42,326 nt of DNA from Actinomycetota bacterium (GCA_030840805.1 JAVEDU010000032.1:1-42326); one strand, 5' to 3'. Positions 15,488 to 24,907 are shown, numbered from the stretch's first letter. The notes: a model not told the origin generated them from the sequence alone. Made by a program: numbers and translations.

Positions 15488-16906
15488 TCACTTCCGGACG
15501 CGCTTCTCCTTCACCCGGATCGAGATCCCGATCGGACTGCCGGGGAAGCCGAAGTCCTCCCGCAACCGCCGCTCGATGTACCGCCGGTATGCCGGCTCCA
15601 GGAACCCCGTCGTGAAGATGACGAAGCGCGGCGGCTTCGTCCCCGCCTGCGTGGCGAACAGGATCCTCGGCTGCTTGCCACCCCGCACCGGCGGCGGGTT
15701 GGCGGCCACGAGCTCGCCGAGCCAGGCGTTGAGCTTGCCGGTCGGGATCCGCTGTCCCCAACTGTCCAGGGCGAGCCGCAGGGCGGGGGCGAGCTTGTCG
15801 ACGGCCCGGCCGGTACGCGCGGACACGTTCACCCGCAGCGCCCACCGGATCCGGACCAGCTCCCGGTCGATCTCCTTCTCGAGCTGCGGCCGGCGCTCCT
15901 CGTCGACGAGGTCCCACTTGTTGTACGCGACGACCACCGCCCGCCCGGCCTCGATCGCCATCGTGATGACGCGCTGGTCCTGCTCGCTGATGGGCTCGGA
16001 CGCGTCCAGCAGCACGACGGCCACCTCGGCGGCCTCCAGGGCGGACTGGGTGCGCAGCGAGGCGTAGTACTCCGACCCGGACGCGTGGCTCACCCGCCGC
16101 CGCAGCCCCGCGGTGTCCACGAAGCGCCACGTCTCCTCGCCCAGCTCGACCAGGCTGTCGACGGGATCGACGGTCGTGCCGGCCACCGAGTCCACGACGC
16201 TGCGGTCCTCGCCGGTGAGCTTGTTCAGCAGGCTCGACTTGCCGACGTTCGGGCGGCCGACGAGCGCCACCCGCCGCGGTCCGCCCGCTCCCCCGCCGAA
16301 ACGGTCCTGCGGTGCCTCCGGCAGCAGGGCCATCACGGCGTCGAGCAGGTCGCCGGACCCCCGGCCGTGCAGCGCCGACACCGCGAAGGGCTCCCCCAGC
16401 CCGAGCGACCACAGCTCGGTCGCGTCGGACTCGGTCCGCTCGTCGTCCACCTTGTTCGCGGCGAGGATGACCGGCTTGCCGCCCCGCTGCAGCACCCTGG
16501 CCACGGCGAGGTCGGTCTCGGTCGCCCCGACCCGGGCGTCCACCACCAGCATCACGGCGTCCGCCAGCGCCATCGCGCGCTCGGCCTGCGCGGCGATGGA
16601 CGCCGCGCGGCCCTGGGCGTCCGGCTCCCAGCCGCCGGTGTCGACCACGGTGAACTTCCGGCCCAGCCACAGCGCGTCGTACGCCACCCGGTCACGGGTC
16701 ACGCCGGGCACGTCCTCGACGACGGCCTCACGACGGCCGATCAGGCGGTTCACCAGCGAGGACTTGCCGACGTTCGGGCGGCCCACGACGGCCAGGACCG
16801 GCTGCGGTACGGCCTCCTCGGCCCACGCCGGTTCGCCGCCGTCGTCGACGGCGAGATCCTCGTCGACGTCCCACGTCTCGTTGTTGGGTTCGAACGGCTC
16901 GGTCAC
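15488..16906 (-). CDS. der: Ribosome-associated GTPase Der (EngA)
   Basis: A 472-residue protein with the tandem GTPase domains that define Der. P-loops [12 protein letters not shown] (42-53) and [12 protein letters not shown] (about 217-228), DxxG motifs VDTGGW and VDTAGL, and NKVD / NKWD specificity motifs are all present, followed by a KH-like C-terminal domain ending KEKRVRK. Der is needed for 50S subunit assembly. GTG 16906 has GGAG six bases upstream and follows an unrelated N-terminal extension that lacks support. The acidic N-terminal tail (about 35 residues) is typical of actinobacterial Der. It is the last gene of the scp-rluB-cmk-der series. Confidence 0.95.
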   Translation of the reverse strand: MTEPFEPNNETWDVDEDLAVDDGGEPAWAEEAVPQPVLAVVGRPNVGKSSLVNRLIGRREAVVEDVPGVTRDRVAYDALWLGRKFTVVDTGGWEPDAQGRAASIAAQAERAMALADAVMLVVDARVGATETDLAVARVLQRGGKPVILAANKVDDERTESDATELWSLGLGEPFAVSALHGRGSGDLLDAVMALLPEAPQDRFGGGAGGPRRVALVGRPNVGKSSLLNKLTGEDRSVVDSVAGTTVDPVDSLVELGEETWRFVDTAGLRRRVSHASGSEYYASLRTQSALEAAEVAVVLLDASEPISEQDQRVITMAIEAGRAVVVAYNKWDLVDEERRPQLEKEIDRELVRIRWALRVNVSARTGRAVDKLAPALRLALDSWGQRIPTGKLNAWLGELVAANPPPVRGGKQPRILFATQAGTKPPRFVIFTTGFLEPAYRRYIERRLREDFGFPGSPIGISIRVKEKRVRK

Positions 16907-17011
16907 GACGACTCCAGTGCGGCGGTACGTCCACGGCGCGCGCCGAGACGAAGGTGAGGAGGACGGCGCCGACATCCACCGCCGCCCCCTACACGGTACG
17001 GCGTGCGGCGG

Positions 17012-17755
17012 TCAGGTCCCGGGCGTGGGTACCGCGGGGACCGGGAAACCGGTGCGCTCGGCCACCAGGGCCAGCATCTGGTCGACCACGGCCTCGCGGC
17101 CCATCTCGGTGGTGTCGACCACGTCGACGCCCGGCGCGGCGGTCAGGAACTCCGTGGTCCGGCTGTCCAGGGTGTCCCGCCGGCGGAGCGCCTGGGCCTG
17201 GTCGGTCGCGGCGGTACCGGTCTCGGCCCCGCGCCGCGCCGCCCGCGCCTCCTCGGAGGCCGTCAGCAGCACCCGGACCGGGGCATCGGGCGCGACGACA
17301 GTGGTGATGTCGCGGCCCTCGACCACGATTCCGCCCGCCCCGATGATCTCCCGCTGCGTCGCGATGAGGACGGCACGGACCGCCGGCACCGCGCTGACGG
17401 CGCTGACGGCGGCGGTGACCTCGGGGGTCCGGATCTCGGCGTCGACCCGGTCGCCGTCGAGGAACACGTGCGGTGCGGCCGGGTCGGTGCCCATCTCCAG
17501 CTTCGCGTCGACGAGGACGGTCGCGACCGCCTCGGCGTCCGCCGGGGACGCCCCGGCCCGCAGCACCGCGAGCGTCACGGCCCGGTACATCGCACCCGTG
17601 TCGAGGTATCGCGCCCCGAGCGCCGTGGCGACGGCACGGGACACAGTGGATTTGCCCGTGCCCGACGGCCCGTCCACGGCCACCACCCCCGTGAAGGTGC
17701 GCCGGTCTCGGTCAACCTGTGCCACGACTCTCCCCGTGTTCTGGTCGGTACTCAC
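17012..17755 (-). CDS. cmk: Cytidylate kinase
   Basis: A 247-residue (d)CMP kinase with P-loop VDGPSGTGKST (27-37), the acceptor-binding DTGAMYRAVTL segment and the VEGRDITTVV motif, which in this family usually reads GRDIGT. It phosphorylates CMP and dCMP to diphosphates in pyrimidine supply. GTG 17755 overlaps the stop of the upstream chorismate mutase (GTGA), so the two are translationally coupled. The order cmk-der matches Rv1712-Rv1713. Confidence 0.94.
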   Translation of the reverse strand: MSTDQNTGRVVAQVDRDRRTFTGVVAVDGPSGTGKSTVSRAVATALGARYLDTGAMYRAVTLAVLRAGASPADAEAVATVLVDAKLEMGTDPAAPHVFLDGDRVDAEIRTPEVTAAVSAVSAVPAVRAVLIATQREIIGAGGIVVEGRDITTVVAPDAPVRVLLTASEEARAARRGAETGTAATDQAQALRRRDTLDSRTTEFLTAAPGVDVVDTTEMGREAVVDQMLALVAERTGFPVPAVPTPGT

Positions 17756-18114
17756 TGCGGCAGGTCACGGCGGAGCCCGGCGGCGCCGCCGAGGTACACG
17801 TGGTGGATCTCGTCACGGGTGCGCGGCGTCTCGATGTGCGCCATCAGCCGGAGGACCCGCGGCATCGCCCCGGGGACGGCGATCTCCGTCGCGCAGATCA
17901 GCGGCACGTCGGTGAACCCGAGCTGCCGCGCCGCATACGCCGGGAACTCCGCCGTGAGATCCGGCGTCGCCGTGAAGATCACGCTGATCAGGTCGTCGCG
18001 GGTGAGCTCGTTCCGCTCCAGAACCTCCTGGATGAGCTGCGTCGTCCCGTCGAGGATCGTCTGCCTGGCGTTGCTCTCGACCTGGATCGCGCCCCGCACC
18101 GCACGCACCGCCAC
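17752..18114 (-). CDS. aroH: Chorismate mutase, AroH class
   Basis: A 120-residue AroH-type (Bacillus subtilis-like) chorismate mutase converting chorismate to prephenate. Family residues are visible: VRAVRGAI with Arg7 at the N-terminus, FTATPDLTAEFPA (57-69 region), VPLICATEIAVPGAMPRVLR with the conserved Cys and Arg, and HVYLGGA near the end. The GTG at 18114 is chosen over the ATG at 18120 because AGGAGG abuts the ATG directly but lies six bases before the GTG, and the shorter form starts like its relatives. Placed between rluB and cmk, and coupled to cmk. Confidence 0.9.
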   Translation of the reverse strand: MAVRAVRGAIQVESNARQTILDGTTQLIQEVLERNELTRDDLISVIFTATPDLTAEFPAYAARQLGFTDVPLICATEIAVPGAMPRVLRLMAHIETPRTRDEIHHVYLGGAAGLRRDLPQ

Positions 18115-18184
18115 GAACATCCTCCTCGTACGACTCCACCGGTACGCCGAGGGTATCGATCCCTCCGCAGCCTGCCTCAGCAGG

Positions 18185-18940
18185 TCAGAGGCCGACCGCC
18201 TTGTGGAGCTCCCCGACCTCGCCCGCGCTGAGCCGGCGGACCGACCCTGCGCGCATCGCGCCGAGCTGCACCGGACCCATCGAGGTCCGGACGAGGCGGG
18301 ACACCGGGTGCCCCACCTCCTCCAGCAGCCGCCGGACGATGTGGTTGCGGCCCTCGTGGATCTGGACCTCGACGAGGATGCGGCCCGGCAGGTGGTCGAC
18401 CACACGGAACCGGTCGACCTTCGCCAGGCCGTCCTCCAGCTCGACGCCCTCCAGGAGCTGCCTCTTCACGCCGCTCCGGATGGGGCCCGGCACCTCGGCG
18501 AGGTACGTCTTCAGCACGCCGTACGACGGGTGGGACAGTCGGTGCGACAGAGCACCGTCGTTCGTCAGCAGCAGCAGGCCCTCGCTGTCGGCGTCGAGCC
18601 GGCCGACGTGGAACACCCGCTCCTCCCGCTGCGAGACGTAGTCGGCGACCGTGGGGCGGCCACGGTCGTCCGACATCGCGCTCAGGACGCCGCGCGGCTT
18701 GTTGAAGGCCAGGTAGACCATGTTGTCGTCCAGCACGATCCGCAGACCGTCCACATGGATCACCGCGGTACGCGGGTCGACCCGCGAGCCCTGCACCTTG
18801 ACGACCTCGCCGTCGACCGACACCCGGCCCTGGTCGATCAGGATCTCGCAGGCGCGGCGTGATCCCACGCCGGCGGCCGCGAGGACCTTCTGCAGGCGTT
18901 CGGGCTGGGTCCCCGACTCAGGGGGAACCGATGACGTCAT
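18185..18940 (-). CDS. rluB: 23S rRNA pseudouridine synthase, RluB type
   Basis: A 251-residue protein with an N-terminal S4 RNA-binding domain (ERLQKVLAAAGVGSRRACEILI) and an RsuA/RluB catalytic domain with the catalytic Asp in GRLDADSEGLLLLTNDG. The RxxN-type motif HEGRNHIVRRLLE follows. It modifies uridine in helix 89/90-region 23S rRNA by family analogy. ATG 18940 lies 23 bases inside the end of scpB, indicating coupling. Same order as Rv1710-Rv1711. Confidence 0.93.
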   Translation of the reverse strand: MTSSVPPESGTQPERLQKVLAAAGVGSRRACEILIDQGRVSVDGEVVKVQGSRVDPRTAVIHVDGLRIVLDDNMVYLAFNKPRGVLSAMSDDRGRPTVADYVSQREERVFHVGRLDADSEGLLLLTNDGALSHRLSHPSYGVLKTYLAEVPGPIRSGVKRQLLEGVELEDGLAKVDRFRVVDHLPGRILVEVQIHEGRNHIVRRLLEEVGHPVSRLVRTSMGPVQLGAMRAGSVRRLSAGEVGELHKAVGL

Positions 18941-19697
18941 CCAGGGCCTCGATCTCTGGCAGGAGCGGTGCAAGGGGCGGCAGTTCGTCGAGGCTGTTCA
19001 GGCCCAGCTTCTCGAGGAACAGCGTGGTCGTGCGGTACAGGTGCGCACCGGTCTCGTGCTCGGCTCCGGCCTCCTCGATCAGGCCGCGCGTCACCAGGGT
19101 ACGGATGACCCCGTCGACCCCCACGCCCCGGATGGCCGAGATGCGCGAACGCGTCACCGGTTGCCGGTACGCGACGACCGACAGCGTCTCCAGCGCGGCC
19201 TGGGTGAGGCGGGCCTGCTGGCCGTCGAGAACGAACCGTTCCACGTAGGGCGCGTACTCCGACCGGGTGTAGAGGCGCCAGCCGCCGGCCGCCTGGCGCA
19301 GGTCCATGCCGCGCGCCTGGGCGGTGTACTCCTCGGCCAGCTCCCGGAGGACGGCCCGGACGTCGTCGGTCGGCCGTTCGAGCACCTGGGCGAGCGTCAT
19401 CTCCGCGACGGGGGTGTCCACGACGAGCAGGATCGCCTCGACGGCGGAGCGGAGATCGGCGACCGGAACGGGGCCGGCGGACTCGGTGGCACCGCGCCGG
19501 TTCCGATACGCGCCGGGGTCCTCCTCCGGCGTCGGCCCGTCCACCGGCCCGGGACTGTCGGGTGTGGACGGTGCCGGGTCGGCGGTCTCGACCGGCTCGG
19601 GCACCGTCGGGTCCGACACCGCCGGCTCGGGCACCGTCGGGTCCGACACCGCCGGCTCGGTCGCCGTCGGGTCGGCGGTCTCGTGCTCCGGGCTCAC
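18918..19697 (-). CDS. scpB: Segregation and condensation protein ScpB
   Basis: A 259-residue ScpB. The conserved tandem winged-helix region runs from about residue 75 (VADLRSAVEAILLVVDTPV) through LTQAALETLSVVAYRQPVTRSRISAIRGVGVDGVI and LFLEKLGLNSLDELPPL. The first 70 residues are a disordered acidic Pro/Thr/Glu/Val extension containing a ten-residue repeat (AVSDPTVPEP). ScpB dimers bind the ScpA kleisin in the SMC condensin. GTG 19697 overlaps the scpA stop (GTGA) and follows GGAGGAG. Confidence 0.94.
   Translation of the reverse strand: MSPEHETADPTATEPAVSDPTVPEPAVSDPTVPEPVETADPAPSTPDSPGPVDGPTPEEDPGAYRNRRGATESAGPVPVADLRSAVEAILLVVDTPVAEMTLAQVLERPTDDVRAVLRELAEEYTAQARGMDLRQAAGGWRLYTRSEYAPYVERFVLDGQQARLTQAALETLSVVAYRQPVTRSRISAIRGVGVDGVIRTLVTRGLIEEAGAEHETGAHLYRTTTLFLEKLGLNSLDELPPLAPLLPEIEALDDVIGSP
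19591..19680 (-). repeat. 30-bp tandem repeat in the scpB N-terminus
   Basis: Two identical 30-base units (19591-19620 and 19621-19650) and a diverged third (19651-19680) encode the AVSDPTVPEP decapeptides of ScpB. Units are in frame, so copy number can vary without loss of the gene. Confidence 0.9.
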
Positions 19698-20638
19698 TGC
19701 GTCTCCTCCCCGGGGCTGTCCCCGGAACCGGTCTCCGCCGGGGCTTCCGCGTCGACGGCGGGCTCGTCGCCGTACTCGTCGATGTCGAGATCGGGGTCGT
19801 CCTCGTCGGCCGCGTTCTCCGCGCCCGTCCACCGGACGTGGAGGTCACCGAGCGCCTCCACCTGGTCGAACGCGACGACACCCTCCCGGTACAGCTCCAG
19901 CAGGGCGAGGAATCGGGCCACCACCTCCAGCGTGCTCTCGCAGTCCGAGCACAGCGACCGGAAGTTCGCCGCGCCGGTGCGACGCAGCCGGTCCCGGATC
20001 ACCGCCGCGTGCTCCCGGACGCTGACGCGCGGGGCATGCACGTGGTCGAGTCCGACCGTCGGCGCCTGTCTGGGGGCCATCGCCGCCGCGGCGAGCTCGG
20101 CGAAGCGTTGCGCCCCGATGCCGAGCAGCACCTCGGGCATCGCCTCGGCGAACCGCGGTTCCAGCGCCACCGCCCGCGGGAACCGGCGCGCCGCCTCGGC
20201 CTCCCAGCGGCCGAACCGGGTGGCCACCTGCTTGTACGCCCGGTACTGGAGGAGCCGGGCGAAGAGCAGGTCTCGCGCCTCGAGGAGCGCGAGGTCCTCC
20301 TCGTCGTCGATGTCCGCGGCGGGCAGCAGCCGTGCGGCCTTGAGGTCGAGCAGCGTCGCGGCGACGACGAGGAACTCGGTGGCCTGGCCGAGGTCCCAGG
20401 TCTTCCCGCCGGCCCGGATGTGCGCGATGAACTCGTCGGTGACCGTCGACAGCGCGATCTCGGTCACGTCCAGCTTGTGCTTGCTGATCAGCTGGAGCAG
20501 CAGGTCGAAAGGACCCTCGAAGTTCGCCAGGTGCACCTGGAACACGCCGTCCCGGACCGGCGGCTGCTCCTCGGTGACCACCGCGTCGTCCACCGGGACG
20601 GACACCGGGGTGTCGAGGTCGGAGGGCGGCACGGTCAC
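19694..20638 (-). CDS. scpA: Segregation and condensation protein ScpA (kleisin)
   Basis: A 314-residue ScpA. The N-terminal SMC-binding region reads FQVHLANFEGPFDLLLQLISKHKLDVTEIAL (about 33-63), the middle holds EFLVVAATLLDLKAARLLP, and the C-terminal winged helix LLELYREGVVAFDQVEALGDLHVRW is present. It bridges the SMC heads with ScpB in chromosome condensation. The GTG at 20638 has no spaced site; the GTG two codons in (20632) has GAAGG at six bases and may be the true start. The acidic tail overlaps scpB start. Confidence 0.94.
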   Translation of the reverse strand: MTVPPSDLDTPVSVPVDDAVVTEEQPPVRDGVFQVHLANFEGPFDLLLQLISKHKLDVTEIALSTVTDEFIAHIRAGGKTWDLGQATEFLVVAATLLDLKAARLLPAADIDDEEDLALLEARDLLFARLLQYRAYKQVATRFGRWEAEAARRFPRAVALEPRFAEAMPEVLLGIGAQRFAELAAAAMAPRQAPTVGLDHVHAPRVSVREHAAVIRDRLRRTGAANFRSLCSDCESTLEVVARFLALLELYREGVVAFDQVEALGDLHVRWTGAENAADEDDPDLDIDEYGDEPAVDAEAPAETGSGDSPGEETQ

Positions 20639-20690
20639 CCTTCGACGGTAGCGCAGCGCAGTCGGACGGTGGCGCGCGCCCGACCGGCCC

Positions 20691-21371
20691 TCAGCGCCAC
20701 GGCGACAGCAGTGGGCCGCCGATCGCGGCCAGCACGATCACCCACAGCGCGGCGCCGCCGAACAGCGGCAGCATCCCGAACACCAGGATGCCGGTGCCGA
20801 CGTTCTGCTCGTCCAGCCAGTACCGGGCCTTCTGCATCCCGGGGCCCTCCCGGCGCAACGCCAGCCGGAGCAGTCCCCAGCCGTCGAGGGGCGGCAGCGG
20901 GACCAGGTCTAGCAGCCCGAAGCAGAACAGCCCGACCGCGAACGAGATCAGGACCTGGTCCAGCGGCCGACCGGGCTGCCCCAGCAGCACGTTGCCGGGC
21001 GAGGCGAACGCGATCCCCTCCGGCGAGCCGCCGAGCAGCGGGTACAGCGCCAGCACCACCTGCGACAGCAGGATCGGCACCAGCGGCCCCGCGAGGAGGA
21101 CGACCACCCGCTTGCCGACGTCGTGCGGGCGCCGGCCGGAGTGGAAGTCGGGCAGCGGCGCGGGGCGGCCCCAGCCGGTCCCCCCGAACAGGGCGCCCAC
21201 GACGCCGAAGATGTCGGCGTCGCGCTTCAGCTGGAACAGCGGCCGGTCCGCGACGCCCGGCACCAGCCGGCGGGCCAGGAACCGCTGGGCCACCGAACGG
21301 AGGGCCAGCGCGGCCACGAACGCGAGGATCAGGCCGGCGAGCGACGCCGGCTGCGCGAGAGCGAAGATCAC
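20691..21371 (-). CDS. M50-like membrane protein lacking the HExxH motif
   Basis: A 226-residue polytopic membrane protein (hydrophobic segments near 3-24, 88-112, 138-160 and 195-220). The segment LDLVPLPPLDGWGLLRLAL is the NPxPxLDG-type motif that supplies the third zinc ligand in site-2 proteases (family M50), and it is placed as in the small cytosolic-facing S2P group. However, no HExxH is present in the first helix, where ALRSVAQRFLARR stands instead. It is therefore probably a catalytically inactive relative. GTG 21371, four bases after the preceding stop; it ends 53 bases before scpA. Confidence 0.75.
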   Translation of the reverse strand: MIFALAQPASLAGLILAFVAALALRSVAQRFLARRLVPGVADRPLFQLKRDADIFGVVGALFGGTGWGRPAPLPDFHSGRRPHDVGKRVVVLLAGPLVPILLSQVVLALYPLLGGSPEGIAFASPGNVLLGQPGRPLDQVLISFAVGLFCFGLLDLVPLPPLDGWGLLRLALRREGPGMQKARYWLDEQNVGTGILVFGMLPLFGGAALWVIVLAAIGGPLLSPWR

Positions 21372-21375
21372 GCCG

Positions 21376-21768
21376 CTACAACCCCCGCAGGCGGCGGACG
21401 AGGATGGAGTCCTCGCCGTGCGCGTCGAGGTCCGCGAGGGCCATGGCGAGCGCCTCCCGCACGACCCGGCCGCGGTCCGCGGCGATCCCGTACCCGCCCC
21501 GCAGGGTCAGCCGCGCGGTCTCCAGGTCGAGGAGCTCCTGCGCCGAGACGTACACGGTGATCTTCTCGTCGTGCTTCTCGCGGCCGGTGGGGCGCCGCTG
21601 CCCGGTACGGGGCTGCCGGGCCGGCCGCGCCCCGGTCGTCCCGTCGGGCCGGTCGTCGGCCGCGGGCGCGCCCAGGTCCGGGACGGCCCGGACGACGGGT
21701 ACGGGGTTCTCGCCGCCGGTCACGCGGAACAGCTCCGCCGCACCCGGCAGGCTGGAACGACGGCTCAT
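21376..21768 (-). CDS. Small ParA-linked protein, ribbon-helix-helix-like C-terminus
   Basis: A 130-residue protein beginning MSRRSSLPGAAELFR, with a disordered basic Pro/Arg middle and a C-terminal part (about 68-115) reading EKITVYVSAQELLDLETARL and GRVVREALAMALADL. A short beta strand followed by two helices resembles a ribbon-helix-helix DNA-binding unit. The ATG overlaps the parA stop (ATGA), so it is made together with ParA and may be its DNA-bound partner, taking the place of ParB. This is inference; no family name is certain. Confidence 0.7.
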   Translation of the reverse strand: MSRRSSLPGAAELFRVTGGENPVPVVRAVPDLGAPAADDRPDGTTGARPARQPRTGQRRPTGREKHDEKITVYVSAQELLDLETARLTLRGGYGIAADRGRVVREALAMALADLDAHGEDSILVRRLRGL

Positions 21769-22688
21769 CGGCCGAGCACCTCACGCGCGAGCGCCCGGTA
21801 CGCGCGGGCCCCGCTGGAACCCGGCGCCCAGCTCGTGATCGGCTCGCCCGCGACGGTCGTCTCGGGGAACCGCACGGTTCTCGCGATCACCGTGTCGTAC
21901 ACCTTGTCGCCGAACGCCTCGACCACGCGGGCCAGCACCTGCTTGCTGTGGGTGGTGCGGGCGTCGTACATGGTCGCGAGGACACCGTCGAGCTCGAGGT
22001 CGGGGTTGAGGCGTTCCTTCACCTTCTCGACCGTGTCGATCAGCAGCGCGAGCCCGCGGAGGCTGAAGAACTCGCACTCCAGCGGTACCAGGACGCCGTG
22101 CGCCGCGGTGAGGGCGTTGATCGTGAGCAGGCCGAGCGAGGGCTGGCAGTCGATCAGGATGTAGTCGTACTCGTCGATGATGGGCCGCAGCACGCGCTGG
22201 AGCGTCATCTCGCGGGCGACCTCGGTGACGAGCTGCACCTCGGCCGCGGACAGGTCGATGTTGCTGGGCAGGAGGTCGAGGCCGGCGACGTTCGTCTTGA
22301 TCAGGACGTCGTCCACGGTCACCCCGCGCTGCATCAGCAGGTTGTAGACCGTGAGGTCGAGCTCGTGGGTGTTCACGCCGAGCCCGACGGAGAGCGCGCC
22401 CTGCGGGTCGAAGTCGACCAGCAGGACGCGGCGACCGCACTCGGCCAGCGCGGCGCCCAGGTTGATCGTCGTCGTGGTCTTGCCGACGCCGCCCTTCTGG
22501 TTGCACATCGCGATGACCCGGGCGGGACCGTGTTCGGTCAGAGGCGCGGGCTCGCCGATGTGCCGGAGCGGACGGCCGGTCGGGCCCATCGCCCCGGCGC
22601 GCGACAACGCGCCGAGCTCGGCGGCCGTGACGTCGAGTGCCGTCTGTTCGGCGGCGCCCGGCCCCGCGTGACTGCCATTTGTCGACAT
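21765..22688 (-). CDS. ParA/Soj-family chromosome partitioning ATPase
   Basis: A 307-residue ParA-type ATPase with deviant Walker A CNQKGGVGKTTTTINLG (62-78), the Walker A' LLVDFDPQGALSVGLG and Walker B YILIDCQPSLGLLT. It is related to Rv1708, a second ParA distinct from the one at the origin next to parB. A roughly 57-residue disordered N-terminal tail precedes the domain. ATG 22688 has GAGAGG nine bases upstream. In this gene order it is linked to scpA/scpB, suggesting a role in chromosome organisation. Confidence 0.92.
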   Translation of the reverse strand: MSTNGSHAGPGAAEQTALDVTAAELGALSRAGAMGPTGRPLRHIGEPAPLTEHGPARVIAMCNQKGGVGKTTTTINLGAALAECGRRVLLVDFDPQGALSVGLGVNTHELDLTVYNLLMQRGVTVDDVLIKTNVAGLDLLPSNIDLSAAEVQLVTEVAREMTLQRVLRPIIDEYDYILIDCQPSLGLLTINALTAAHGVLVPLECEFFSLRGLALLIDTVEKVKERLNPDLELDGVLATMYDARTTHSKQVLARVVEAFGDKVYDTVIARTVRFPETTVAGEPITSWAPGSSGARAYRALAREVLGR

Positions 22689-22717
22689 GGCCAGAAACCT
22701 CTCTAGCGACTTTTCGG

Positions 22718-22756
22718 CGCCGCCACGGATGGGCCGGGGAAGCAGAGGTGGCGGCG
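22718..22756. other. Inverted repeat in the parA leader
   Basis: CGCCGCCAC (22718-22726) and GTGGCGGCG (22748-22756) form perfect nine-base arms around a 21-base loop, in the 150-base gap between xerD and parA. In parA mRNA it would be a GC-rich hairpin about 30 bases before the start codon. It may be an operator, a weak terminator for xerD or chance in GC-rich DNA. Confidence 0.35.
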
Positions 22757-22838
22757 GTGACCCGACTGTACGGCCGGACGCGGGGCGCACCTACGACATC
22801 GACGGCGCGGCGCGCGGCGTGTCGCGGGACCCGTCCCC

Positions 22839-23744
22839 TCAGCCGAGTGCCCGCGGGTGCGCCGTCGCGTACACCTCCCGCAGCCGGTCCACCGTCACCA
22901 GCGTGTACACCTGTGTGGTGGTCACCGAGGCGTGGCCGAGCAGCTCCTGCACCACCCGGACGTCGGCGCCGCCGTCGAGCAGATGCGTCGCGAACGAGTG
23001 CCGCAGCGTGTGCGGCGACACCTCGCCGGGCACCCCGGCCCGCTCCGCCGCGGCCCGCAGGATCGACCACGCGGACTGCCGGGACAGCGACCCGCCCCGG
23101 GCGTTGAGGAACAGCCGTGCGGTACCCCGTCCCCGGCTCACCAGCCCCGGTCGGGCCCGCACCAGGTACTCGTCGACGGCGCGCAGCGCGTACGACCCGA
23201 CCGGCGCGATCCGGTTCTTGCCGCCCTTGCCGTGCAGCAGGACCGTGCCGGTCTCGGAGTCGAGGTCGTCCACCGCCAGCCCCACGGCCTCGGAGATCCG
23301 GGCCCCGGTGCCGTAGAGCACCTCCAGCAGGGCCCGGTCGCGGAGCGCGAGCGGGGTGCCGCCCACGCCGGCCGCCGCCAGCAGCCGCTCGACATCGGAC
23401 AGCGGGATCGCCTTCGGCAGCCGGCGGGGCGGCGTGGGTGGCCGCACCAGCCTGGCCGGGTCCGTCGCGGTGAGGCCCTCGCGGTGCGCGAAGCGGTGCA
23501 GCCCGCGTACCGCGATCACCGCCCGCGCGGCGGAGGACGCCGACAGCGGCGGATGGTCCGGGTCGCCCTCGCGCAGCCGCGCCAGGTACTCCGCGACGTG
23601 CGCCTCGCGTACCTCGTCCAGCCCGCCGACGCCCGCCGAGGCCAGCACCTCGCCGTACCGCCGCAGATCGCGGCGGTACGACGAGAGCGTGTTCACGGCG
23701 AGACCCCGTTCCACGGCCAGGTGGTCGAGGTACGTGCGGAGCAC
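22839..23744 (-). CDS. xerD: Tyrosine recombinase XerD
   Basis: A 301-residue recombinase with an N-terminal SAM-like core-binding domain ([23 protein letters not shown]) and catalytic residues Arg in [11 protein letters not shown], Lys in [13 protein letters not shown]-x2-R in [13 protein letters not shown], His in [12 protein letters not shown] and Tyr in that VY. XerD with XerC resolves chromosome dimers at dif. No ATG exists near the N-terminus: GTG 23744 gives a normal XerD length, though a CTG at 23795 overlapping the end of ald would add 17 residues. Corresponds to Rv1701. Confidence 0.92.
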   Translation of the reverse strand: MLRTYLDHLAVERGLAVNTLSSYRRDLRRYGEVLASAGVGGLDEVREAHVAEYLARLREGDPDHPPLSASSAARAVIAVRGLHRFAHREGLTATDPARLVRPPTPPRRLPKAIPLSDVERLLAAAGVGGTPLALRDRALLEVLYGTGARISEAVGLAVDDLDSETGTVLLHGKGGKNRIAPVGSYALRAVDEYLVRARPGLVSRGRGTARLFLNARGGSLSRQSAWSILRAAAERAGVPGEVSPHTLRHSFATHLLDGGADVRVVQELLGHASVTTTQVYTLVTVDRLREVYATAHPRALG

Positions 23745-23791
23745 CCGCCCGACACCGGCCGGGGCACCGGTGTCGGTATCCGGGGCCGTGG

Positions 23792-24907
23792 TCAGGACAG
23801 CACCTCGGTCACGTCCACCGCGTCGAACCCGTGGGCCTCCGCGACCGGCCCGTACGTGACGTGCCCGTCGTACGTGTTGAGCCCCAGCGCGAGCGCGCGG
23901 TCCGCGCGGAGGGCCTCGCGCCAGCCGCGGTTCGCCAGCTCGACGACATAGGGCAGCGTCACGTTGGTCAGCGCGTACGTGGAGGTGTGCGGCACCGCGC
24001 CCGGCATGTTCGCCACGCAGTAGAAGACCGACCCGTGCACCTGGTAGGTCGGGTCGTCGTGTGTGGTCGGCCGGGAGTCCGCGAAGCACCCGCCCTGGTC
24101 GATCGCGATGTCGACGAGGACGCTGCCCGGCCGCATCCGGGACACCAGCTCGTGGGAGATGAGCTTCGGGGCCTTCGCCCCGGGCACCAGCACGGCGCCG
24201 ATGACGAGGTCGGCATCGAGGACGGCGCGCTCGATCTCGTACGAGTTCGAGGCGACGGTCTGGACATGCCCGCGGTACACGCGGTCGACCTGCCTCAGCC
24301 GCTCGATGTTCCGGTCGAGCAGCAGCACCTCGGCCTGCATGCCGAGGGCGATCGCCGCCGCGTTCAGGCCGGAGACCCCGGCGCCGATCACGACCACCTT
24401 CGCCGCGTACACGCCCGGTGCGCCGCCCATCAGGACACCACGTCCGCCCTCCGCCCGCATCAGACAGTGCGCGCCCACCTGCGGGGCGAGCCGGCCGGCC
24501 ACCTCGCTCATCGGGGCCAGCAGCGGCAGCGACCGGTCCGGCAGCTCGACGGTCTCGTACGCGATGCCGGTGACGCCGCGCCCGAGCAGCGCGTCGGTGC
24601 ACTCGCGGGACGCGGCGAGGTGCAGGTAGGTGAACAGCGTCTGGCCGGACCGCATCCGGTCGTACTCCTCCCCGATCGGCTCCTTGACCTTCAGGATCAG
24701 GTCACCGGCCGCCCAGATGTCGTCCGGGTGGGGAAGGATCTTCGCGCCCGCGGCGACGTAGTCGTCGTCCGGGATCGCCGACCCGATCCCCGCATCGTGC
24801 TCGATGACCACCTCATGTCCGCCGGCGACCAGTTCGTGGACGCCCGACGGGGTGATCGCAACCCGGTACTCGTGGTTCTTCACTTCCCGGGGGATACCGA
24901 TCTTCAC
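23792..24907 (-). CDS. ald: Alanine dehydrogenase
   Basis: A 371-residue L-alanine dehydrogenase (pyruvate + NH4+ + NADH to alanine). The N-terminus [20 protein letters not shown] contains the substrate-binding Arg15; Lys75 (LKVKEP) and His96 (YLHLA) are the catalytic region, and the nucleotide-binding fold shows [21 protein letters not shown] 24907 was chosen over GTG 24916 because GAGAGGG then sits at correct spacing and the protein starts exactly like its family. It lies directly before xerD; a divergent promoter region of about 230 bases separates it from the plus-strand gene at 25142. Confidence 0.95.
   Translation of the reverse strand: MKIGIPREVKNHEYRVAITPSGVHELVAGGHEVVIEHDAGIGSAIPDDDYVAAGAKILPHPDDIWAAGDLILKVKEPIGEEYDRMRSGQTLFTYLHLAASRECTDALLGRGVTGIAYETVELPDRSLPLLAPMSEVAGRLAPQVGAHCLMRAEGGRGVLMGGAPGVYAAKVVVIGAGVSGLNAAAIALGMQAEVLLLDRNIERLRQVDRVYRGHVQTVASNSYEIERAVLDADLVIGAVLVPGAKAPKLISHELVSRMRPGSVLVDIAIDQGGCFADSRPTTHDDPTYQVHGSVFYCVANMPGAVPHTSTYALTNVTLPYVVELANRGWREALRADRALALGLNTYDGHVTYGPVAEAHGFDAVDVTEVLS

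Noticed and set aside
22718-22756. parA leader hairpin considered as a parS site
   Set aside because: It does not resemble the conserved parS 16-mer; nine-base arms are easily found by chance at this GC content.
23745-24602. 587-codon frame extending xerD upstream
   Set aside because: The upstream part is a shadow of ald on the same strand in another frame, Arg/Ala-rich and without motifs.
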